DNA of 64,000 nucleotides from Zygnema cylindricum (Eukaryota; Streptophyta; Zygnematophyceae; Zygnematales; Zygnemataceae). The notes under the pieces were generated by a model, which worked only from the letters and a program-made list of their open reading frames with translations, had not been told where the DNA came from and did no database searches. The stretch lies in NCBI GenBank assembly GCA_037447655.1, contig JBBHKE010002081.1, positions 62,001-126,000 on the forward strand, written 5' to 3'. The position numbers and the translations under genes were made by a program. The first letter of the stretch is position 1. The number at the start of each line of letters is the position of its first letter. Below are positions 1 through 11,642 of the stretch, piece by piece.

Positions 1-90
1 AGTCGACTCGATTAGTCATTTTTAACCTAGAAAAACAATTATTTGTACAAATCGAAATTTTGTTGGACAACTTGACAAGTAATCATTTTT

Positions 91-488
91 GTTGTGTATC
101 AAGAGCCTCTTGCCGATAATCGATGCGTACCTTTTTTGGACCTACCGATAATCGATATATTGGTCCGCTAAGTCGATAATGCAATTATCGCGATACATTA
201 CCGACATATCGCGATAAATCATCGGACTGATAATTATCGCGATATCTCCATAAATCTTTTCAGAAGCCACCCCTGCCTCCTCCCTTTCCTATTGCAATAA
301 CTCCGTACTTATTCTGTAATTTATTGCCGTACTGCAGTTACGTACTGTGATACGAAACCCCAACCCAACAAATATATCGCGATAATTTTTCGTTGGTCCC
401 AGAGTGATATATCGGCCCCCCTCACTCTTCGATAATGAATGTATCTTTTATCGGACTTATCGCGATAGGGAATTACCTGATACACAAC
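91..488 (+). mobile_element. Small TIR element T1, rich in ATCGCGAT palindromes
   Basis: The element begins GTTGTGTATC and ends GATACACAAC, so the 10-bp termini are exact inverted repeats. The interior carries the palindrome ATCGCGAT five times. A relative lies inverted at 3888-4305: its reverse complement shares the opening GTTGTGTATC and the following region about CCGATAATCG, GTACCTTTTTT and TACCGATA. No coding capacity is seen, so it is a non-autonomous DNA element. Its superfamily is not assigned because no clear target-site duplication could be read. Confidence 0.65.
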
Positions 489-838
489 ACTATTGTAGTA
501 ATCATGTAGTGTGAGGTTGTGCCAAAGTCATCACAATTCTTTAACATTCAGTGTAGGAAAGTACATTGATTATTTTAATGTTATTATTCTTGGCCAAATG
601 GTGGCTATTCGATTGTTTATTTAAAGCTTTATATCAATTCTATTGGTTTCAGTGCGTAAGAGACATAAAAGGTGAATCTGTGTACTAACCATTTTGGCCT
701 AAAGCCTTAAGTTTTAGTATTGAAGTAATTTCCTCCTTCAATCAACGAATGTAGGAAAGGAAAGATGCCAGAGTTTTTTTTCTTCAAGAAATGAATATTA
801 TTTGTTTGAATGTGGTTTTCAACTACATCAATAAGCTA

Positions 839-1055
839 CACTGTCGATCGTATTTGGCGTGTATGTTTTTTTCGCCACTGAAAACAACTTGTCTCCGTAC
901 ACATTTGTCCAATTTTCAGTTTAAGACCGCCATTCGTAAGCTGAGAATACAACCTTTCAATCGCAACCGTCAGATCTACAATCCGACATGTATGTACGGA
1001 GAAAAGATGTTTTAAGAGACAAAAAAAACATACACGCTAAATACGATTGACGGTG
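839..1055. mobile_element. MITE M1, TA-flanked, about 35-bp TIRs
   Basis: The left end reads CACTGTCGATCG followed by TATTTGGCGTG. The reverse complement of the right end reads CACCGTCAATCG followed by TATTTAGCGTG. The inverted repeats run about 35 bp with about three mismatches. TA flanks both ends (837-838 and 1056-1057), as expected for a Tc1/mariner-type insertion. The 217-bp element has no transposase. The termini resemble those of MITE M3 at 22357-22894, so it probably belongs to the same superfamily. It lies upstream of the first recognised fucosyltransferase exon and may sit in an intron of that gene. Confidence 0.75.
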
Positions 1056-1276
1056 TACATCATTATAAATTTCCGCGTTTTTCTTTTCAATTGCAATTAA
1101 CTAACTGGACTAATAATCTTTCCACTTTACATGAAATTGCATGCTACCAACTTTTTGAGGTTTATTTGAGGATTATCCGGGTCTCACTTTTTGTGAAATC
1201 TGTATTTGTAAGGAGCTAATTTTTTTAATATTAACTCTGCCACTGATTTTTTTCCGTCCTTTTTTTTTTAAAACAG

Positions 1277-3738
1277 TGAAATTGGTGAGCCTTGGGCAAC
1301 CGGAGTGGAAAATGTGGAAATATTGGGAAACATAACGGATCATACCCTCGATGAAGAATATCGGAGAGTAATATTCTTAACAAATTCCTTTTGCTTTTTT
1401 TTCCTATTCTCAAATGCAAGTTTCTGTCCTTCCGTGAATTGTTCTGAACAACTTCTTCACCTTTAGTCCCTTTTCCATGTTTATGAGAGGAATGAAAATA
1501 AACTTTAAGCTGTTTGTGACGTGACTGACAGTCTTGTGGTATGTTTTCTATTTCGTTTTTCTGGCTTCTTTCCTTCTTTTCTGTTTTGACTTTTTCACTT
1601 TCTCTCTCTCTCTCTCTCCCTCTCTCTCCCTCATTTCTTTCTCTCTCTCCACCTCTCGCTCCCTCTCCCTCTCTCCCTCTCTCCCTCTCCCCCTCTCTTT
1701 CTCTCAGGCCGGATGGTGGCATGCCCAATCGATGCGTTACATGTTACGGTGGCCGTCAAAAAAGTTATGTCACGCGATTAATCGAGTGCGTCAGGAATCG
1801 TACGGAAAAAACGTGGCTCAACGAATCGTACGATCATTACGTCGACAGAACGAAGTGCTACGATTGGCACAAGATGGAGATCCTGATGAGGCGAAAATTC
1901 TCGAAAACATACGTATATCGTCAAACTCGTTAGAGTCGTACAGTTGGGCCGATGAAGAGCCGTACATCCCTCGGCCAATCGTGAGCGTTCACGTCCGACA
2001 AGGAGACAAAAAGACGGAAATGCGTCTCTTTAATTTCCCCAGTTTTATGTATCTCGCGGAGAGATTGCGAAGGCACGTGCCGGACTTGAAAACAGTGTGG
2101 CTCAGTACAGAAATGCAGGTATGGGATTTGGAACTCTCTCTTCCTCGACCATCTCTTCTCCCGCACTCTCCGTCTCCCCTTCTCTCTCCCTCTCCCCGTC
2201 TCCCGCTCTCCCACTCCCCCTCTTCCCCTCTCCCCCTCTCCCCCTCTCCCTCACTCTCCCTCTCTCCCTCTTTCCCTCTCTCTCTCCCTCTCTCCCTCTC
2301 TCCCTTTCTCCCGCTATCCCGCTATCCCTCTCTCCCTCTCTCCCTCTCCCTCTCTCCCTCTTGTCTCCCTCTCTCTCTCCCTCTCCCTCACACTCTTCCC
2401 CCCTCTCTCTCTCTCCCTCTCTCCCTCGCCCATCCCCCCTTCTCTCCCTTTCCCTCGTCTTCTCCCGCTCTCCCTCCATCTGTTGGTTGTCACCACACTG
2501 ATTTCTGTTCGAAATCTAATATTGGGAAAGTTTTCCTCGTCAGCAAAAAACCTCATTCATTTTCAATATTCATCCGTAAGATCGTGGTCTATTAGCTTCA
2601 TAAACTTAACTAACAAAAGTTTAAATACAAGCCTACAATACAATCCATTCAATGCAATTTTCAGTTCCATCCCATGCCAAACATTTCAACATTGAGGGAA
2701 TTGTACATGTACATTTAGATATGTACACATATACGTATTGGTTTACGTGCACATTTGTTTACGTTTACGTATATACACATACGTATATGTATACATATGT
2801 ATACATATGTATACATACACATACATATATGTATATATACACATACGTATGTGTATATATACACATTATGTATATGTATAGATACACATACATAGACGTA
2901 TACTTGTGCAAACATGCGTACACGTATATGTGTGTGTGTGCATGTGCGTGTGTATGGATATGCATATATAATATCGAACTCTTAACACGTGAATTCTCCT
3001 GGTGTACCGCTGTGTAGCTTTCCCCATCGTTTGCACTAAAAGCCAATCTATGAATTTATCATTCTCTCTGATGGAAACAGTAAATACACATTTTGGTTGA
3101 CCCTAAATCGCCTAAAATGAGGACGCAACTTTGGTCCCCAATGGAAAGTCAAAACGAAAGTGCAAGACTTGCAAAAAAAACTTTTTTTTTTCCATTAATC
3201 TTAACTGTGTTTTTTGGTGTTACTGGGGTTTACAACTAGAGTAGCGTCAATTAAGCATTAACCATTAAGTTATGGATTTAAAGTGCACTATTTCAGAAAT
3301 AACCAAGTTATTAATTGATGTATAACAAGCCAAAGAAATTAAAAAACGAACATCGTTATTTTTTTCCATAAATATTTGCGGTCAAAGTTTTGTGCTCGTA
3401 TTTAGGGCGGAAGAAAATTCAATTTTAGTCACATATTTTCCTGTTTTTCTTTTTTTTTGCAGTCTATTGTTGAGGAAACCAGCAATTATCCAACTTGGGA
3501 TTTTCTTTTCACAAACAATCTGCGTCAAAAAGGGAATACATCGATGAGGTCGTATGAACAATCGGTCGGCATTGATAAACTAATACTGTTGAGCTTTGCA
3601 AATCTATTAATAGCCGGAGAGTGTGACTACTTTGTTGGAGTTTTGGGATCAAATTGGAATCGACTAATCAATGAGTTACGCCTCACGAATGGTAAATTGA
3701 ATGCGGGAATCGTAGCCCTTAATTATGGTGAGAGTTAG
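1277..3738 (+). CDS. GT23-like (FUT8/NodZ-type) fucosyltransferase, partial gene, three exons
   Basis: Three exons can be joined: 1277-1367 (acceptor ACAG, donor GTAATA), 1708-2118 (acceptor CTCTCAG, donor GTATGG) and 3463-3738 (acceptor TTTTGCAG). The first begins mid-codon and ends in phase 0; the other junctions are also phase 0, giving about 259 residues. Exon 2 starts [14 protein letters not shown] and contains [11 protein letters not shown], the donor-binding HxRxxDK-type motif of alpha-1,6-fucosyltransferases, then VWLSTEM. Exon 3 holds [22 protein letters not shown], resembling the acidic/serine segment near the end of the GT23 fold. The likely role is Golgi transfer of fucose from GDP-fucose to a glycan; the acceptor is unknown. 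The N-terminal anchor and first exons are not visible, being further left or lost. The frame ends at TAG, but a good GTGAGA donor at 3728 could lead to a further short exon. The family assignment comes from motifs only. Confidence 0.65.
1594..1707. repeat. Intronic CT-rich microsatellite and acceptor tract
   Basis: Nearly pure pyrimidine run of CTCTCC/CTCCCT units. It forms an exceptionally long polypyrimidine tract directly before the acceptor of fucosyltransferase exon 2. Long open frames across it are low-complexity artefacts. Confidence 0.85.
2130..2478. repeat. Intronic CTCTCCC-rich low-complexity tract
   Basis: About 350 bp of C/T-only sequence just after the exon 2 donor at 2119. It is the source of several artefactual serine/proline/leucine and arginine/glutamate open frames on both strands. 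Confidence 0.85.
2706..2965. repeat. ATACAT/TGTATA microsatellite in the fucosyltransferase intron
   Basis: Alternating TACACATACGTATA-type purine/pyrimidine repeat, part TG-rich at its right end. It lies in the 1.34-kb intron between exons 2 and 3. No gene is apparent in it. Confidence 0.8.
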
Positions 3739-3887
3739 TGGGGAAAGTCTGGGAGTTTCTGTAAAATAGGACACACATTTAAAGTCACATAGGTTTTTTG
3801 TCTCCTTTTTCTGGTTAAATAGTCACACAAGCATTTTTTACTCCTTGGTGTAAATTGTAACTATGTCACAAAAGGGTTGTATCTAGT

Positions 3888-4305
3888 GTTGTGTATCGGG
3901 TAATTTTTTATAGCGATAAATCTAATAATGGATATTATCGGTTATCGAACGGTGAGAGGTCCCAGTATATCGCTTCGGGGCCAACAAAAATTATCGTTGG
4001 TAATTTTCAGCTTCGGGGGAGGTCCGTACTGCAGTACAGAATTAAGGTACGGAATTAAATTTTGAACTGAGTATGGAGTTATAGTGACTGGAGGAGTTTT
4101 GGAAATATTTCACGATCCATTTCGTACCACAGTATGGAGTTATTGTCGATAGTTATCAGCCCGATAATTATCAGTAATTTATCGTGATATATCGGTAATT
4201 CATCGCATTAATTCCTTTGCCGATATATCGAACTAATATATCGACTATCGGTAGATCAAAAAAAGGTGCATGTCGGTTATCGGCAAAAGGCTACCGATAC
4301 ACAAC
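3888..4305 (-). mobile_element. Small TIR element T2, same family as T1, opposite orientation
   Basis: Ends GTTGTGTATC and GATACACAAC, identical to T1. Reverse-complemented, its right half matches the left half of T1, including the GTACCTTTTTT block. The ATCGCGAT palindromes of T1 are largely decayed here to ATCGTGAT-like forms. No coding capacity. Confidence 0.65.
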
Positions 4306-5384
4306 AATAGTTGTATGCTTTGAAATTATCACATTTGCGACCCGGGCTCGTTCATAGATTTGATAGAACATGATGTTTGACTTTTGAAATGATTTAATGG
4401 TTTACAAAATTCTTTTGTAAGGATTATTTATAATGCTTTTACTAATGTACACCCAATATGGTGTATGGTGTACCCACAATTGATGTGGGAAAGCTTCTTT
4501 TTCCAATTCAAACAGGCTTTTTTGTGATTCATGCTTTTAATGAAGTCGATGATGTAAATTGGATGATTTTTTGTGTCGACTTGTTATCGATTATAGGATG
4601 CTTCTCGAATGTAAACTAAACACATTTTCTATTTTTTACCTTTGTACAAAGTTGTTAACGATAGTGTCAATAACGACATGTGTCTTTGTCAATTGCCTTT
4701 AAATGGTGATAATGAAATCTACTTTAACATAAGCTTTTTTAGCAAGAGCTATGTACAATGACCATCACATTTAGTTAACAACACTTATTCGTTCAATTTT
4801 ATTTTTTTTGGCGGAGAATCATGAACTACTGTTAATATCGCTATGAAAGGGAGTGCCATGTCCCCTTACATCAATCTATTATCATACAATGTAGTTTCGC
4901 ATCTCCACTAATAATTCCTTAATTTCAAAAGCAACCTGTAGGTGGCCTCAAAAGAGTGTAGATATGAACCAAACATAATAGTGTCATTTGTGTGAATCAC
5001 GTATAGTAGAATAAGACTGGGAGAAGTAGAGATGTTACCCAAAATGCAGGTAGGTTTAAACAACCTTAGGATCGATTAATAATCAAAGAGAAATTACAAT
5101 GATTTCAAGACAATATCTAATAAAGCTTGATTCTCCTCTTAAAGACTAAATGTTTAACATCTATGAGATTGTGTAATGTGTTTGTTGTATGAAACACTAT
5201 TGTTTTACGTGCTTGCTATTTATGCCATGGTTTGCCAAGTTGGATTGAAGAGTCTATGATGCGTGGTCAAGTGGGATGACGCCATGTGCACTTTTCCACT
5301 ATGAATTGTCACGTGCCAATTTCCGTGTATGTCCTTCCATTCAGTTTGTTAGTGTGAGGTTTCAGGGTTAGGATTTCGCACGCT
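4306..5384. other. No recognisable gene
   Basis: AT-rich sequence with stops in all frames, no splice-joined conserved motifs and no clear terminal repeats. Possibly intergenic sequence 3' of the fucosyltransferase gene. Confidence 0.5.
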
Positions 5385-5744
5385 CTTTACATGTTATGCA
5401 TCGGCGAATTTCATATCTCGATATTATCGATAATCAACATCAGCTCATCAAGTGGCACAGAGACCGATATATTACGTCGGGATAAACTGTTATTGCCGAT
5501 ATATTTCATGGTATACTGGTATGTACTGTGGTTGTGGGTCTGTGGTGGCTATACTATACCCTATATAGAATACATTATTTATAACATAAAGCATGAAGCC
5601 ACGTTGCGTATAAGAATCAACGCGTCCTTTGTGGAACGAAAGTACAATACCTTAGTCCGTACTTCAGACTACCCGGCACATAAATTAATTAAATATATTT
5701 TGATCGATTACCGATAAATATCGGACCGATAACTTTCGACGATA
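5385..5744. repeat. Possible third, degenerate T1-like element
   Basis: Contains ATATCTCGATATTATCGATAA, CCGATATATT and ATCGGACCGATAACTTTCG, the vocabulary of T1/T2. No GTTGTGTATC terminus is recognisable. It runs directly into MITE M2. Membership of the family is an inference. Confidence 0.3.
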
Positions 5745-6298
5745 CACCGTGAGTCGTTATTAGCGTTGAGAAATTATTAGTGTTAAAAAATAATAAGCGT
5801 TATTAACACTAATTATGATTTTCATTTTTTTTGAAAAAAATGTTTAATACTAATTGATCATTAATTCTAATTTTGGTACAACAGATCTGCCACCAGGATC
5901 TTCACAATAAAATAGGTAAAAGTACAAAATTTGACAAATCAAACACTGTCGCGTCCTTTGACTCTAATTTTTTCATAACTCTAATTTGGGTGTTCGCGCG
6001 AATAATTATTACGCCGCACATATCTTTACACTAAAATAGGTACGATATTATTATGTCTCTTATTCAGAGCGTAGTTTTACATGCGATCACGATTATTTTA
6101 ATCCATGTTTCGTACTTTTTTACTTTATAAAGTACCGTTTTGTACAGACTAAGACGTCCGTACACCACACTATTTAATAATATCATAAATTAGAATTATG
6201 AACGCTAATTCTCTAGAACCGTAATTAACGTAAAGGAAAATTTAGTATTATCAATTCTATTTCGGGTTTTGGAATCAAAATTTGGGGGCGCCGATATA
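5745..6298 (-). mobile_element. MITE-like element M2, truncated by or abutting copia-1
   Basis: Starts after a TA with CACCGTGAGTCG and TTATTAGCG, close to the M3 terminus. The interior around 6120-6180 (GTACCGTTTTGTACAG, CGTCCGTACACCACACTATT) matches, in reverse complement, the middle of M3 near 22490-22560, and directly matches M4 near 46950-47010. The last 90 bp before the copia LTR (AATTTAGTATTATC, AAAATTTGGGGGCGCC) match the end of M4. No right-hand inverted repeat is seen. Confidence 0.5.
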
Positions 6299-7349
6299 TG
6301 TTGTTCTACGACCACTGAAGCAGGTGGAGCATCAGCAGTAGTAGTGGAAGCAGTAGTAGTGGAAGTAGACATAATCTCACTCACAGAAGCTTATCAAGAA
6401 TCCTATCAAACAGCTGTTTTCTACAGCTCACCAAATCTGATACAATAAGCCAAACTGCTTCAAACCATACCACAGTATAGAATATCACAAAGAATGACAA
6501 CTTCCAAAGTTTCAGCTCAATTGATCCAACATACACCAAGATATGCAACTCAGAAGCTTCCCAAAAACAATCTGCAGATTACACAGTCTGGAAGTCTGGA
6601 TACATAAAATGTTCTACGTCCTAAGTCTTATACTTTTCACTCAGTTGTCCTATTACATAGTGCTGTACCGCCGATACAAGTGTTCCTAAAAGATACGTCC
6701 AAAAGAACTAAACTGCCACTAAGGTCTAAGTGCTCCTGATCACGCTAAAACTAATCTATCACTGTAGAATCTGTACAATCAATATTACTGAGAATCCTAT
6801 ACAGGTGATTTGTTCAAATAATGTACAATCAATATTACTGAGAATCCTATACAGGTGATTTGTTTTAAATAATTGTCGCCTGGCTTACTGACAATTGATT
6901 GGGTACATCCATCCGGCTGTTGCATAACATCTGTTAGCGAGTCACTTAATTATTCTCTTATGAATCTCGTCCGTTGACTCGATTCATATCAACCGTAGCA
7001 GCGCAGTCCAAATCATGATCACATTCAAATATCTGCGGCTTCGTAGCAGCTACGCTGTCTCATACCAAAAACAACCGCAGCTGCGTTTGTCTTGTTCCGT
7101 AGCAACTGCGTTGTCCTGTACCAAAATATCAGCAGTTGCGTTTGTCCCGTTGCGTCGCAGGCTGCGTTCGTCCGTACAGACCATATCAAAATAACCGCAG
7201 CTGCGCTTGTTCCATCTGCGTCGCAGCTGCGTTGTCGGTACCATTCAAAAAACATGCAATGTGCTTCAAGTGACGACGCGTGTCCCTATAGATCTATTTT
7301 TCCGCCGTCCTATGAATTTGTTGAGACTTAAAGCTTTCCAAAAACAACA
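6299..7349 (-). repeat. 3' LTR of copia-1
   Basis: Matches 11643-12612 over its length. It is longer mainly because of an internal 50-bp tandem duplication at about 6772-6871 (unit beginning TGTACAATCAATATTACTGA), present once in the other LTR. Positions 7031-7250 hold four diverged 50-55-bp units built on CGTAGCAGCTGCG. Confidence 0.8.
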
Positions 7350-7515
7350 CTCCCCTAAAGCTTTAGACTCAGTATGCTAGAGCAGCTTCGGTTCGGTGTC
7401 GAACTAGCGCAGCATCGCAGCATAACAACGTAGCAATTTAACAAGTCACCTAGTCCCACTACATCCACGTTATTGGACTAGCGCAGCATGGCAGTATAGC
7501 AGTGCAGCAACTCAG

Positions 7516-10340
7516 CTATTCACTTAATCCCAGTGCGTCCCTACAATACTTCAACTTAGGAGCAAGAAGGGCTTTAGTGAGCATATCAACAACCATTTTT
7601 GCATCTGGCATATAGCATAATTTAATCACTCTAGAGAACACTTTTTCCCTAACAAAGTGTAATCTTACATCCATGTGCTTGCTTTCGAAGTGGTGACTTG
7701 GGTTAGAAGTAATGGCAATGGCAGCCTGGTTATCACACCAGATCACCTGTGGACCAACCTGCATGTATCCCAATTCTTGCAACATGGATTTCACCCATAG
7801 GAGTTCTTTGAGGGCCGAGCTTGCTGCCATATATTCTGACTCCATCGTCGATTGTGCCGTGACCTTTTGAAGTTTGCTGCTCCAACAACAAGTCCCGTTC
7901 CCAATTTGCACAACGAATCCCGTGGTGGATTTTTGACTTCGCATGTCGCCATAGCTTGTATCACTCCATTTTTGCAGCTTCACTTCTCCTCCGCTTAGTG
8001 TGAGTTTGAGTTCTTTGGTTCTTGCCAAGTATCTTAAGACTCTTCTTGCTGCATCACGGTCAGATTTCCTCGGATTCTCTAGACTTCTGCACAATATCCC
8101 AACTGCTGCAGCAATATCCGGACGGGTATAGTTCATGAAATAAATTAAACTTCCCACTATCTGTCTGTAAGGTATTATTGTCATAGGATCATCTTCCCCT
8201 TACTCAAAAATTTCACAGACAATAACACCCGGTTTGGTTTCTTCCCCCTCTAACTTATGCCGATACTCCATTGGTGTTACACATCCTTTTGCCCCCCGCA
8301 TTCCATATTCATCTAACATGTTTCCAATAGCGTATTTTTGAGTCAATTTTACTAATCTGTTTTTCCAGTCCCTCTCTACCTAAATACGCAAAATATATTT
8401 TGCCTCACCGAGGTCTTTCATCTCGAACCGTGATTTTAAAGCATTTTTAATTTTGTTAATTTCGGCCATTGATTTGCTAACTAATAGTAGATCGTCTACG
8501 TATACCGCTATATATACTATTCTATCCTCACCATTTAAAACATAGACAGAGTGATTAGAGCTTATCCTTTTAAAACCTAGTCTAGTTAAGAATTCATCAA
8601 GTTTTAGATTCTATTGCCTCAGCGCCTGTTTTAGGCCGTACAATGATTTTAGCAGTATACATACTAAGTGCTCTTTACCTAGTTATGCATACATTTCAAG
8701 CTGCTGCATGTAAATGGTCTCCTCTAGTTCTCAATGCATAAAGGCCGTCTTTACATCCATCTGATGTATTTCCATATCCTGTATAGCAGCTAGAGATAGC
8801 AAGATCCTAACTGTTGGAAATCTTACAATAGGAGAAAATGTTTCTTCAAAGTAAATTCCTTCCTTTTGATTATAACCCTTTGCCACAAGTCTAGCCTTGT
8901 ATCGTTCAATTGTATTATCTAGATTTAATTTCACCTTGAATACCCATTTGTTGCCGATCGCTTTTTGATCCAGAGGAAGGTCCACAAGCTCCCATATCTG
9001 AGACTCCATTATCGACTTCATTTCATCGTTTGCCGCCTCGATCTAGTGATTCCGCTCCGGTGATGAGAAGGCTTTCTGGATGGTCAGAGGCTCCCTTGAG
9101 GCTGCCGAGTTGGCAAAGTGAGAACTTGCTTGCAGGCGGCTACTGGATCTTCTTCCACTAGGAAATTTTGAGGCTGAAATTGTCCGATTCCGTGCGTTAC
9201 GCTTGTTGCGCTGGTTGCGATCCGTAGGCAATGATTGCTAATGTTGCCGTTCGAAACAAACTTGTTGTGGAACCCAATTATGTTAGACTCCGGTGGGACT
9301 ACTGGTGAATTTTGCATCTGTGGGACAATATTATGGATGCTATCTTATATGACATATTCCTGTATTTTTTGCTGCTTTTGCTGCTCTCTCATTTTAAATG
9401 AGTCTATCGAGTCTAGTTCATCTTTCACAACGATGTTCCTTGCTACAATGATTGTATGTCTCTCAAAAACAAACACTCCATAACCTTTATCATCATATCC
9501 TAACAAAATGCTTCGCAATCCCTTAGGTTCTATTTTCAATCTATCATTAAACGTATCCAAAATAAAGCATTTACTTCCAAATACTTTGAAATGACTGACA
9601 TCCGGTTTTCTACCAGTCCAAATCTCATAAAGAGTGGTTTCTACCGATTTGGAACCTATCTTATTTTTGATATAAACTGCACAATTTAATGTTTCATCCC
9701 AGAATTTCGGATCTATTTCCTTATCCGCAAGCATGGACCTAGAGCTTTCTGTGATAGTTCTATTTAGTCTTTCTGAGACCCCATTCTATTCTGAAGAGTA
9801 CGGGACACTCAATTTGTGACTTATACCTTCCTTGAGAAAGAAATTTTCAAACTCTTTTGACGTATATTCCCCGCTATTGTCCGATCTGAGCTCCGGTATT
9901 GGCATACCGTGTAGTTTCTCCGCCCACGCTTTTTAGTGTTGAAAATGAGTGAAGACTTCACTCTTTTCTTTCATGAAGTAGACCTTAGTAAACCTCGAAA
10001 AATCATTTGTAAACGTAACCATATATTTCATCCCCTCGGGCAGATGGTACCTTTGCAGGGCCGAAAACATCAGAATGAATGAGTTGCAAAAGTTAAGTAG
10101 ACCTATGTTGAGACTCTTCAGGAATGCTAATCTATGTATTATTCCTAGTGCACATCCATCACACGTTTTAGGTGACTGGTTTGATACAGTGACTCCTTCT
10201 ATTTTACGAGCATTCACCATCTTTTTCATACTATCATAATTCACATGGCCTAACCTTTTATGCCACAACTCATCTGAGGATAATGCACCAAAATACAAAA
10301 CATCATTTTCTTTATTATCGGGCATATCCATTCGATACAT
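7516..10340 (-). pseudogene. Copia-1 pol: integrase, reverse transcriptase, RNase H
   Basis: Copia pol, read right to left. GAG-pre-integrase (ELWHKRLGHVNYDSM; CDGCALGIIHRL) lies at 10340-10130. The integrase core carries SDNSGEY near 9860; the expected catalytic-region EQNGVSER is interrupted by TAG at the Q codon near 9790. The integrase C-terminal part (FWDETLNCAVYIKNK) is at 9734-9345. The RT starts at 9021 (NKWVFKVKLN) and its YVDDLL active site is at about 8487-8508, in a region with no open frame. RNase H at 8184-7516 keeps WSDTSYGD, TMESEYMA and WCDNQAAI, so its acidic residues look intact. At least four separate open segments in different frames show that the polyprotein is dead. Confidence 0.85.
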
Positions 10341-10358
10341 TATGCTACCATCTCTTGT

Positions 10359-11642
10359 TCATGTAGCTGCGATTTTCCCATTGTTACTAACAACCTGCCT
10401 GCCATGTTTCACATTGACCTCAAACCCTTTACTTTCTACCAAAGAAGTTGAGAGCAATTTTTTCTTAAAATCTGGAACATAGAGAACATTATGAAGAGTT
10501 CTCTCAACTGCCTTGCCCTCTACATCAACTAGCAAGGAGACATCACCTACAGCCCGCGTTTGCACACTCGTTCCACATGCATAGTAGATATATTTCTCTG
10601 GTGTTGATTTCAGATTTTTGAAAACTGCCTTGTTCCAGCACATGTGGGTCAATTTTCCCGTGTCCATTATCCATCCATTGTCCTTAGCGCCCTCTATCGC
10701 TGCCGCCATAGCAAATAGATCATCATCCTCCTCGTTAGAGAGTGAAAGAGACTCGTCGTGATGAGAGGACGACGCCGAGAATAGTGCATTTTCTCGTTGT
10801 CATGATTTCGTGAAGCATTGATGAAATTGGCTCTGCTGCCATCCAGGCCTATATAGACCTGTTTCATTAGCTTTTTTAAGCTTAGGACAGAATTTGTATC
10901 CATGACCATTTTCATTACAATAAAAACAAGCATTGAAAGATTGTCTATTTCCTCTTGGATTAAACTGTCGAAACTGATTCTGATTCTGATTAAACTGATT
11001 TCTCTGCTGATTAAACTGATTTCTCTGCTGATTAAACTGACATTATTTGTCAAATTCTATGTTAAATGCCTCAACTTGTTTTTCACCATTAAGAATTTTA
11101 GAATGTGCCTCCTCTTCCAATATCAAATTAATAGCTAACTTTAGTGTCTAGCTAGCTTTATCTTTGTGTTTCAGCCTATCAGACGTTGCTCTCATACTAT
11201 TAGGAAGTCCCCTCATTAGCAAAGCAGCCCGCTAAAACTGAGGAAAAGATCCACCTGCACAAGCATGAGAATCTAATAGTATTCAAAATTTATTACAAAA
11301 TTCTGCCATTGTGCCACTCATGTATTTGTACTCCCAAATTCGTCCAGCCAAAAATAGTTCTTCTTGAACATTAGCCTTTTCAAAATCATCCTTAAGAGAT
11401 TTCCAGATATCGATCGCCTTTTTCATTTTTATCCGTAACATAGCCAATTCTTCAAAAATACAGAACTTCAAAATTGACCGAGCTTGCAAATTTTTCTTTG
11501 ACCAAGACGGATCTGATTTTGGCAGGGAACCATCCAAAATATCCAAAAGATTAACATTTTGGAAGTGCGTTTCCACCATATCCGCCCAATGCGCGTATTT
11601 TTCTCCCGAGAAAAAGGAATTCTTGATGACAAACTAATATCT
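10359..11642 (-). pseudogene. Copia-1 gag and protease
   Basis: The gag matrix/capsid-like part spans 11642-10940, with capsid-type text such as DIWKSLKDDFEKANVQEELF. A canonical CX2CX4HX4C zinc knuckle (CFYCNENGHGYKFC) lies at about 10932-10872. The protease begins NGWIMDTGKLTHMCW near 10676: the DTG catalytic triad is kept, but the next residue is K where copia proteases have A. Frames change at least three times. A short repeated ISLISREISLI-type stretch at about 10970-11050 comes from a tandem TTAAACTGATTTCTCTGCTGA repeat inside gag. Confidence 0.75.

Noticed and set aside
791-1015. 74-codon open frame
   Set aside because: It lies almost entirely within MITE M1 and its flank and has no protein motif.
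2102-2556. Arginine/glutamate-rich minus-strand frames
   Set aside because: Antisense of the CTCTCC repeat; pure low complexity.
1534-2595. 353-codon open frame spanning exon 2 of the fucosyltransferase gene
   Set aside because: Only 1708-2118 is coding-like. Both ends are CT-microsatellite translation, and good splice sites border the conserved part.
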